A stretch of DNA of 5,888 nt from an uncultured Sulfurimonas sp. (GTDB taxonomy: Bacteria > Campylobacterota > Campylobacteria > Campylobacterales > Sulfurimonadaceae). Shown here in pieces: positions 1 to 5,010 of the stretch (its first letter is position 1; every line of letters starts with the position of its first letter). The DNA lies in NCBI GenBank assembly GCA_937914675.1, contig CALDOC010000272.1:1-5888 (forward strand), written 5' to 3'. A program made the translations under genes and the position numbers. The notes under the pieces were generated by a model. It saw only the letters and a program-made list of their open reading frames with translations, had not been told where the DNA came from and ran no database searches.

Positions 1-52
1 TAATGCTTAACTTACGCTTAAGATGTGGGGGAGTTTTGCTTTTTTATTCTGT

Positions 53-733
53 TTAGTAAATAAACGCCACTTCAAATTCTAGATAACTCAATGGATACTC
101 ACTCATCAAACTTTTTGTCTCTTTGAGGCTTAGCACTTTTCTTGAACCACTGACTCCGCTTCTTTTTATGTATTTGAACATATCTCGCACGCTCTCAAAC
201 TCTAGCTTGTAGTTCACAACTTCAAAGTTTGCGTTGAAATATTTCTCTTGTAGTTTTTTTATCTCTTGAGCGCTTCTGAGTAAAGACTCTAAAGACGCCG
301 TTTCATTTAAAGCTTTAAAAGTGTTCGAAGTAAATATGGCTAAAACGATTGGCGCGTTTAACTCTTTTATGCTTTTAAATACTTCATCTAGATTATCCGC
401 CCATTGTAGCGCCGACGCTGAAAACACGTAATCATAATTATAGGTAGCAAGGTTGTCAAAAAGGGTCTTGTCGTTAAAGTTGCCATAAACGCACTCTATG
501 TTTTTAGATTTTGGATGGAGTTCCAACATACCGGGAGCAAAGTCCACTCCGGTAAAGCGTTTATATTTCCAATCTACGCTTTTGCAAAGTGCCCCGCTTC
601 CACAGCCCAAATCTAAAATGCGTTGCGGCTTGGAATCCAATAAGGACAACATCTTCTTAATGACTAAATTTTGAATCTCGTTTAAGGAGTCATAACTAGA
701 CGCATGCTTTGAAAATTCAGAACTGATTTTCAT
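53..733 (-). CDS. bioC: BioC-like SAM-dependent methyltransferase (malonyl-ACP O-methyltransferase family)
   Basis: This 226-aa cytosolic class I SAM-dependent methyltransferase is probably BioC, which methylates malonyl-ACP so that fatty-acid enzymes can build the pimeloyl chain of biotin. The BioC-like N-terminus F.KHASSYD (residues 7-15) is followed by an IQ. Motif I, ILDLGCGSG (39-47), binds SAM, D64 in GVDFAPGML is the expected ribose-binding acidic residue, and SASALQW (105-111) is typical of BioC. A later KRSGVSG stretch (190-196) fits the BioC C-terminal half. Its ATG overlaps the upstream znuB stop as ATGA. I see no clear Shine-Dalgarno before it, so it is probably translated by coupling and transcribed with the zinc transporter genes. 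No other biotin gene is visible. Family membership is secure. The substrate is inferred, and a related small-molecule methyltransferase is the alternative. Confidence 0.75.
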   Translation of the reverse strand: MKISSEFSKHASSYDSLNEIQNLVIKKMLSLLDSKPQRILDLGCGSGALCKSVDWKYKRFTGVDFAPGMLELHPKSKNIECVYGNFNDKTLFDNLATYNYDYVFSASALQWADNLDEVFKSIKELNAPIVLAIFTSNTFKALNETASLESLLRSAQEIKKLQEKYFNANFEVVNYKLEFESVRDMFKYIKRSGVSGSRKVLSLKETKSLMSEYPLSYLEFEVAFIY

Positions 734-1527
734 TTTTTATTTACAACCAAAGAGATGACAAATATAAATATGACGCAGAGCACTATGGTGGCTCCCGATG
801 GCAAAGAAAAATAAAAAGAGACCGTCATGCCCGCGACAACGCTAAAAAGAGCGATAACTAAAGATATGAGACCTGTTTTAAAAAAACCAACTTTATACTG
901 AAGCGCCGCGACCGTGGGAATAACCATGAGCGCTCCTATCAGTAGCGAACCTACCACTCTAATGGAAAGAGCGATGATGATAGCCACTACGGTAACAAGC
1001 AAGTAATTAAGAAATTTCACTTTTACTCCGCTTGTTTTTGCCACCTCTTCATCATACGCTATAAAATACAACTCTTTTGAAAATGCGAGCAACAAAAGCA
1101 ATGAAATCGTTCCAAAAATCATTATGGTGACTATGTCTTCACTACTTACGGAGAGGATGGAACCAAATAGATATGAGAATAGGGAATTGTTGAACGCTCC
1201 GCCTAGAGAAACTATAATAATCGCCACGGCTAAAGAGCCAGAGAGTAAAATGGCGAGTATGGCGTCTGAATAAAGCGAAAAAGAACTTCTCAAGTATTCT
1301 ATGGTCCAAGAGGATAGTATCGCCACGCTAACCGCCATCCAAAGAGGATTAAAACCAGCCACCAAACCAACGGCGACTCCAACCAAAGCCGAATGAGCAA
1401 GCGTTTCACTCATCATCGAGTAGCGTTTTAATACAATGAACGTTCCACTAATCGAAGCCAACGTCGCTATGAGAATTCCCGCTAAAAAGGCTCTTTGCAT
1501 AAAATCGTAAGAGAGCATTTCAATCAT
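730..1527 (-). CDS. znuB: Zinc ABC transporter permease ZnuB
   Basis: This 265-aa integral inner-membrane protein is the permease of the high-affinity zinc importer, in the ABC-3 family that carries Zn and Mn. It is almost entirely hydrophobic, with about eight membrane segments (roughly 13-33, 44-58, 62-76, 88-108, 130-149, 172-189, 192-209, 217-262 as two helices). Family motifs visible are G.FIVLKRYSMMSETLAHSALVGVAVG-like residues 28-54, YDEEVAKTSGV at 158-168 (the segment expected to contact the ATPase) and VGSLLIGALMVIPTVAA at 192-208. The first ATG is chosen because AAGGA (1533-1537) lies 5 nt upstream; a second Met at residue 4 is less well placed. It starts 14 nt after znuC, and its TGA overlaps the next start by 4 nt. 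Zinc rather than manganese specificity is inferred from ZnuA next door. Confidence 0.93.
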   Translation of the reverse strand: MIEMLSYDFMQRAFLAGILIATLASISGTFIVLKRYSMMSETLAHSALVGVAVGLVAGFNPLWMAVSVAILSSWTIEYLRSSFSLYSDAILAILLSGSLAVAIIIVSLGGAFNNSLFSYLFGSILSVSSEDIVTIMIFGTISLLLLLAFSKELYFIAYDEEVAKTSGVKVKFLNYLLVTVVAIIIALSIRVVGSLLIGALMVIPTVAALQYKVGFFKTGLISLVIALFSVVAGMTVSFYFSLPSGATIVLCVIFIFVISLVVNKK

Positions 1528-1541
1528 TCAAGTCCTTCGTT

Positions 1542-2312
1542 TTAGTGTTCATGTTTGTGATTGTGCAGAAGATGCGCTTGGGTGCCATAAAGAGCCGTCA
1601 TGTCACCGCAACCAAGTACCTCTTTGGGATTGTTGCATATCGTAGCTCTTTGATTGATTGTAAAAACTCTTCCTATGTCGTCTACGATAACGCCCACGTC
1701 ATGAGTTATGAAAAGGATTGTAATGTTTTCTTCTTTGTTGAGCTTAGACAAAAGAGCGTAAAATCTTTTTTGAGAAACCATGTCAACTCCCGTGTTGGGT
1801 TCGTCCAGTATCAATATCTCAGGTTTTGAAGCGAGCGCGCGAGCTATCATCACGCGTTGGCGCTGTCCCCCTGAGAGAGTTCCAATCATTTGATCTTTTA
1901 GATTTAGAACGTCCATCTTTATCATGGCGTCTTCAACTTCGATTTTATCCTCACGGCTCGCTCTTGAAAAGATACTGCGTTTTGACACTCTTCCCATATT
2001 GACAATGTCTTGAACCGTCGCTGGAAAATTTTCATCAACCAATGACGCTCTTTGAGGAACGTATCCTATTTTGCGCCACTCTTTAAAATCTTTTAACTTT
2101 TTTCCATATATCTTTATCTCGCCATTTGTAGGAGTCTCCAATCCTAGAAGCATTCTAATAAGAGTGGTTTTTCCTCCGCCATTTGGACCTATGATGGCTA
2201 TATATTCGCCATTGAAAATTTCTAATGATATATTAGTCAAAATTTTCTGACTGCTTGGCGCAAAATTTAAATTTTTAACGTCAAAAATGGGCACTTTAAA
2301 TTTTAACGGCAA
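1542..2312 (-). CDS. znuC: Zinc ABC transporter ATP-binding protein ZnuC
   Basis: This 256-aa cytoplasmic ATPase powers zinc import through ZnuB. All ABC motifs are present: Walker A GPNGGGKT (42-49), Q-loop YVPQ (84-87), signature LSGGQ (146-150), Walker B ILILDEP (166-172), D-loop near GVD (175-177) and switch His in ITHD (H204). The last ten residues hold five histidines (247, 250, 252, 254, 256), a likely metal-binding tail. The best start is a TTG at 2310-2312: AAGG (2320-2323) sits 7 nt upstream and the frame then overlaps the znuA end by 10 nt. A GTG at 2292-2294 (residue 7) would avoid the overlap but has no visible Shine-Dalgarno. The gene lies between znuA and znuB in one operon. 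Function is near certain; the exact start is less so. Confidence 0.94.
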   Translation of the reverse strand: MPLKFKVPIFDVKNLNFAPSSQKILTNISLEIFNGEYIAIIGPNGGGKTTLIRMLLGLETPTNGEIKIYGKKLKDFKEWRKIGYVPQRASLVDENFPATVQDIVNMGRVSKRSIFSRASREDKIEVEDAMIKMDVLNLKDQMIGTLSGGQRQRVMIARALASKPEILILDEPNTGVDMVSQKRFYALLSKLNKEENITILFITHDVGVIVDDIGRVFTINQRATICNNPKEVLGCGDMTALYGTQAHLLHNHKHEH

Positions 2313-3238
2313 GAAAGAGCCTTGGAAAGTTTAAATAAATTTTGCGTCATCATATCTGCGTAAGTAAGTTTTTTACTAGCCTCGTCCGCGGTTACGTTCC
2401 CTAATGGCTGCAAAACTCCGACTTCCACGTGAGCCTCTTCGGCTATGCTTTTCATGGCTCTATCGCTGGCGAAACTCTCAAAGAAAACGGTTGACGCGTT
2501 ATGCTCTTTAATGATTTCAATTAATCTAATAATGTTTTTAGCGTTGGGCTGCGCTTCTGGAGACAAACCACTTAATGATTCTACATGGAATCCATATTCA
2601 CTCGCCAAATAACCAAAAGCGTTATGATTCACCACTATTGTATTAAGAGCGCACGATGAAAGTTTTTCTTTAAACGCGATGTCCAATTTTGTTAACGTCT
2701 TAAGATAATCGTCTCTATTTTGAAGATAAAACGCTTCATTTTCTGGCGAAACGTGAATAAGTTCTTCGGTTATGAGATTCGTGGCGTTTTTCATGTTTGA
2801 AAAACTGAGCCAATAGTGAGGGTCGATAGCGTCATGGCCCTCTTCATGATGGTGATGGTGATCTTCATGCATTTCATCTGAACCAAGCTCTCGTAAAGTC
2901 ACGTGTTGACTCATGTCGATAACTTTAGTTTTAAAAACAAAACCATGCGTCCAAGGCTCAAGGCCAGCCCCGCTATATATAACCAAAGAGCTTTTCTCTA
3001 TCTCCGCCATGAGTTTTGGCGTTGGTTCGTAAGAGTGAGGATCCACTCCAAATGGCAGAATGGTTACTATGTCTAACGTATCTCTCGCAATGTGTTTTGT
3101 TATGTCGTATAAAGAAAAAGTGCTTACCGCGACTATTTTTTTCGAGTCGACTCTCTCTTTGTCTTGATTAATCAGCGCCAGAACCATTAAAAAGACGCCA
3201 ACCACTATAATAAAGATAATTCTTTTTGAATTTTTCAT
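2303..3238 (-). CDS. znuA: Periplasmic zinc-binding protein ZnuA
   Basis: This 311-aa cluster A-I substrate-binding protein captures periplasmic zinc for ZnuB/ZnuC. A basic N-terminus (K2, K5, R6) and a hydrophobic stretch (about 7-23) form an export signal. I see no lipobox cysteine and no clear cleavage site, so it may be a free periplasmic protein or remain anchored. Probable zinc ligands are H68 (DPHSYEP), H141 (DPHYWLS) and H205 (VVNHNAFGYLA). His at the third site, rather than Glu, is the zinc-type pattern. Between the first two lies a flexible acidic His-rich loop (about 121-136) with five consecutive His at 127-131, a hallmark of ZnuA. Where family members commonly have an Asp before PLG, this protein has Q277. 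C196 and C310 could form a disulfide. It is first in the operon; a TATAAT box lies about 33 nt upstream, but its Shine-Dalgarno is weak. Confidence 0.95.
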   Translation of the reverse strand: MKNSKRIIFIIVVGVFLMVLALINQDKERVDSKKIVAVSTFSLYDITKHIARDTLDIVTILPFGVDPHSYEPTPKLMAEIEKSSLVIYSGAGLEPWTHGFVFKTKVIDMSQHVTLRELGSDEMHEDHHHHHEEGHDAIDPHYWLSFSNMKNATNLITEELIHVSPENEAFYLQNRDDYLKTLTKLDIAFKEKLSSCALNTIVVNHNAFGYLASEYGFHVESLSGLSPEAQPNAKNIIRLIEIIKEHNASTVFFESFASDRAMKSIAEEAHVEVGVLQPLGNVTADEASKKLTYADMMTQNLFKLSKALSCR

Positions 3239-3253
3239 AGAATAATTTACCCA

Positions 3254-3276
3254 TATAATTTAAGTTCAATATTATA
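3254..3276. promoter_or_regulatory. Imperfect inverted repeat over the znuA -10 box; candidate Zur-type operator
   Basis: TATAAT (3254-3259) and ATTATA (3271-3276) are exact inverted arms 11 nt apart, with one further T/A pair inside. The second arm is the znuA -10 box and the centre is close to the expected transcription start, where a repressor would block transcription. Zinc uptake operons are commonly repressed by Zur, a Fur-family protein that binds AT-rich palindromes. Assignment to Zur is inference; AT-rich arms of this length can arise by chance. Confidence 0.3.
3271..3276 (-). promoter_or_regulatory. -10 box of the znuA operon promoter
   Basis: On the minus strand this reads GGG-TATAAT, a perfect -10 hexamer. 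Transcription would start near 3263-3265, giving a leader of about 25 nt before the znuA ATG. The expected -35 position (about 3294-3299, AAAACT) is poor, as is usual in Campylobacterota, where the -10 dominates. The hexamer forms one arm of an AT-rich inverted repeat. Confidence 0.65.
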
Positions 3277-3305
3277 CCCTATTTTGCAATATAAGTTTTT
3301 TTAGA

Positions 3306-3311
3306 TATAAT
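3306..3311 (+). promoter_or_regulatory. -10 box of the secG promoter
   Basis: TATAAT followed by T and preceded by a T-rich run and AGA resembles the extended -10 of Campylobacterota housekeeping promoters. Transcription would start around 3318, about 22 nt before the secG ATG. TTTGCA at 3283-3288 is a possible weak -35 with a 17-nt spacer. Confidence 0.65.
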
Positions 3312-3339
3312 TCCCCACTTTTAATTTAGGAAATTATAT

Positions 3340-3672
3340 ATGACGACAAGTCTTTTACTTATTATCCAGATAGTTCTAGTTATTATCTTAGTTATAGCTG
3401 TACTATTGCAAAAAAGCTCAAGCATTGGTCTTGGCGCGTATAGTGGCTCAAACGAGTCTGTGTTTGGAGCCAAAGGTCCAAATAGTTTTTTAGCCAAAGC
3501 CACTTTTACGATAGGGTTTTTATTTGTAGCCAATACAATAACGTTAGGTTATATGTATTCTCTAAACAAACAAGCTTCGGTCGTGGATAAAATGGTAGAG
3601 TCGACAGACGTAACGGCTCCAGTCGCTATGCCAAAATTTACTCCAGCGGTAGAAATCAACGCTACAAAATAA
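3340..3672 (+). CDS. secG: Preprotein translocase subunit SecG
   Basis: This 110-aa inner-membrane protein is the small auxiliary subunit of the SecYEG channel and helps SecA-driven export. It has the SecG layout: a first membrane helix (about 3-23), the conserved stretch LLQKSSSIGLGAYSGSNESV then FGAKGPNSFLAKAT (22-55), and a second helix (about 55-73). The VLLQ, GLG, FG and FLAK elements match the family signature. A polar 35-residue tail follows, poorly conserved in general. AGGA (3328-3331) lies 8 nt before the ATG, supporting the start. It is divergent from znuA with its own promoter and is followed 141 nt later by frr. The gene order secG-frr-pyrE is, from memory, usual in Campylobacterota. 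Confidence 0.92.
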   Translation: MTTSLLLIIQIVLVIILVIAVLLQKSSSIGLGAYSGSNESVFGAKGPNSFLAKATFTIGFLFVANTITLGYMYSLNKQASVVDKMVESTDVTAPVAMPKFTPAVEINATK

Positions 3673-3685
3673 TTCCCTTTTAAAA

Positions 3686-3723
3686 CCAGTATTCTTACAA
3701 CATAAGATAGTTTGCAATACTGG
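3686..3723. repeat. Inverted repeat (hairpin) between secG and frr
   Basis: CCAGTATT (3686-3693) and AATACTGG (3716-3723) are exact 8-bp inverted arms. Immediately inside the first arm CTTA (3694-3697) can pair with TAAG (3703-3706) around a CAACA loop. The RNA could therefore form a 12-bp stem with a 9-nt bulge on one side. A T-run (3733-3737) follows only 9 nt later, so this is not a textbook terminator. It may attenuate secG transcripts, protect their 3' end, or be a protein-binding site. Confidence 0.5.
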
Positions 3724-3730
3724 CAATATT

Positions 3731-3754
3731 AATTTTTACTCCTTATTTTACTCC
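3731..3754. repeat. Two tandem 12-bp units upstream of the frr promoter
   Basis: TTTTACTCC occurs at 3734-3742 and again at 3746-3754, giving two adjacent 12-bp units that differ only in their first three bases. The second copy covers the expected -35 region of the frr promoter (about 3751-3756). The repeat is exact where it matters, but two short copies in AT-rich DNA may be chance. Confidence 0.4.
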
Positions 3755-3773
3755 ATCTTAAAATATTTCTCGC

Positions 3774-3779
3774 TACAAT
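3774..3779 (+). promoter_or_regulatory. -10 box of the frr-pyrE promoter
   Basis: TACAAT followed by T, in the context CTCGCTACAATTACCC, is a common Campylobacterota -10 form. Transcription would start near 3786, leaving a leader of about 28 nt before frr. There is no recognisable -35 box. This suggests frr-pyrE can be transcribed separately from secG. Confidence 0.6.
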
Positions 3780-3813
3780 TACCCAACAATTTTCAAACAT
3801 TCAAGGAAAAAAA

Positions 3814-4371
3814 ATGCTAAATGAAATATACACTCAATGTGAAGCAAAAATGCAAGGTAGCATCGAGCATATGCAAAGAGATTTTAAAACACTTAGAACT
3901 GGGAAGATTACGACCTCCGTTTTAGACAATGTAAGAATTGACTATTATGGAACGCTTACTTCTATTGATCAAGTTGGTTCCATCATCGCTTCGGACGCAA
4001 CGACAATAGTTATTAATCCTTGGGAAAAAAATCTTTTATCTCTCATAGAAAGCGCTATTTCTAAAGCTAACGTTGGAGCGAATCCAAACAATGACGGAAC
4101 GCAAATAAAGCTGTTTTTCCCCGCTATGACCGTTGAGCAACGTAAAGAGTCCGTAAAACAGATGAAAGGCATGGGCGAAAACGCGAAAGTCTCCGTAAGA
4201 AATGATAGACGCGACTCAAACGACAAAATAAAAAAACTTGAAAAAGATAAAGAAATCACTACTGACGAGTCTAAAGCCGGACAAGACGCCATTCAAAAAA
4301 TCACAGATAAATATATTACAAACATTGATCAAATTTTAAAAGATAGAGAAGTAGAAATACTAAAGGTTTAA
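3814..4371 (+). CDS. frr: Ribosome recycling factor
   Basis: This 185-aa cytosolic protein, the usual length for bacterial RRF, works with EF-G to split ribosomes after termination. Domain I, the three-helix bundle, comprises about 1-30 and 105-185. Domain II, the small beta domain, covers about 31-104. Diagnostic stretches are LRTGK (27-31), VRIDYYGT (40-47), INPWEK (67-72), GANPNNDG (88-95), FPAMTVEQRKE (102-112) and VSVRNDRRDSNDKIKKLEKD (126-145); R129 and R132 line up with the arginines important for ribosome binding. AAGGA (3803-3807) lies 6 nt before the ATG. The AAAGG near its end (4362-4366) serves pyrE, which begins 1 nt after the stop. Confidence 0.96.
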   Translation: MLNEIYTQCEAKMQGSIEHMQRDFKTLRTGKITTSVLDNVRIDYYGTLTSIDQVGSIIASDATTIVINPWEKNLLSLIESAISKANVGANPNNDGTQIKLFFPAMTVEQRKESVKQMKGMGENAKVSVRNDRRDSNDKIKKLEKDKEITTDESKAGQDAIQKITDKYITNIDQILKDREVEILKV

Positions 4372-4372
4372 T

Positions 4373-4981
4373 ATGGACGTTAGAAAGATATATATGGACG
4401 CGGACGCTCTTTTAGAGGGTCATTTCAAACTAAGCAGTGGCAACCATTCACAATTTTACCTACAATCGGCAAAAGTTTTGGAAGACCCTAAAACGGCTAA
4501 ACTTCTTGCCGATGAGCTTGCCAAAGAGATTAAGGCTAGTGGCGTAAAAGTTGACACTGTCTGCGCCCCCGCTCTTGGCGGGCTGATCGCTGGTTTTGCG
4601 TTAGCTCAAGCGCTTGACGTTCGTTTTATCTTTGCCGAACGAGTAAATGGAGAGATGAGCGTTCGCCGTGGCTTTGAAGTAAGCAAAGGTGAAAAAGTCC
4701 TCATGTGCGAAGACATCATAACGACTGGCGGTTCGGCCATGGAAGCCGCCGCCGTCGTAAAAGAACTTGGTGGGGAAATAGTGGCTGTGGCCGCTCTTGC
4801 CAATCGTGGTTTTTGTAAACGCGAAAATAGCGACGTTAAAACAAAGCCAAACTGCAAACTTCCGCAAGACATTCCATTTTTCGCCTTAGCCGACTTCACG
4901 TTTGAGATGTACGAACCCGAAGCTTGTCCTCTTTGCAAAAATGGAAGCGAAGCTATCAAACCTGGTTCACGCGGAAACTAA
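4373..4981 (+). CDS. pyrE: Orotate phosphoribosyltransferase
   Basis: This 202-aa cytosolic enzyme joins orotate to PRPP to make OMP, the fifth step of pyrimidine synthesis. The PRPP-binding loop is VLMCEDIITTGGS (109-121) with the acidic pair E113-D114. HFKLSSGNHSQFYLQ (17-31) matches the N-terminal substrate region, CAPALGG (64-70) is the pyrophosphate loop and NGEMSVRRGF (92-101) the flexible catalytic loop. The C-terminus ends CPLCKNGSEAIKPGSR (185-200), the form found in the Thermus/Campylobacterota-type subfamily. C185 and C188, perhaps with C148 and C161, could bind a metal; this is inference. It follows frr by 1 nt with AAAGG 6 nt before the ATG, so the two are co-transcribed. A shared hairpin follows. 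Confidence 0.95.
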   Translation: MDVRKIYMDADALLEGHFKLSSGNHSQFYLQSAKVLEDPKTAKLLADELAKEIKASGVKVDTVCAPALGGLIAGFALAQALDVRFIFAERVNGEMSVRRGFEVSKGEKVLMCEDIITTGGSAMEAAAVVKELGGEIVAVAALANRGFCKRENSDVKTKPNCKLPQDIPFFALADFTFEMYEPEACPLCKNGSEAIKPGSRGN

Positions 4982-4983
4982 GA

Positions 4984-5010
4984 AGTAAAAAGAGCTAAGC
5001 CCTTTTTACT
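4984..5010. terminator. Bidirectional hairpin terminator between convergent pyrE and flagellin genes
   Basis: AGTAAAAAG (4984-4992) pairs exactly with CTTTTTACT (5002-5010), and GC/GC pairs close a TAA loop inside. On the plus strand one inner pair is an A-C mismatch (4993/5001). On the minus strand the same pair is G-U, so the flagellin transcript forms a continuous 12-bp stem followed by a U-run embedded in the arm. It therefore probably terminates flagellin more strongly than pyrE. The flagellin stop codon (5009-5011) lies inside the stem. Confidence 0.7.

Noticed and set aside
1..56. Plus-strand frame open from the window edge to TAG at 54-56, and a 5-bp inverted repeat CTTAA/TTAAG (6-10, 18-22)
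   Set aside because: Seventeen open codons at a window edge are expected by chance and the peptide matches nothing I recognise. The repeat is short with no T-run in either direction. It could still be the end of a convergent gene.
1545..1829. 94-codon plus-strand frame
   Set aside because: It lies entirely antisense to znuC, which has all ABC motifs; no family resemblance.
3168..3254. 28-aa minus-strand frame starting at an ATG 15 nt before the znuA start, in another frame
   Set aside because: No Shine-Dalgarno, no recognisable product, and it overlaps the znuA signal sequence. The ATG probably arises by chance in AT-rich DNA.
3321..3533. 70-codon minus-strand frame
   Set aside because: Antisense to secG and its leader; no start signal or family likeness.
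3673..3813. Possible small RNA or small protein in the secG-frr gap
   Set aside because: No open frame with a ribosome site, and the hairpin alone does not show an independent transcript.
3969..4292. 107-codon minus-strand frame
   Set aside because: Antisense to frr, an intact conserved gene; its Ser/Phe-rich composition is that of a complementary shadow.
4601..4959. Two minus-strand frames (4601-4867 and 4606-4959)
   Set aside because: Both are antisense to pyrE and mutually overlapping; no Shine-Dalgarno or family features.
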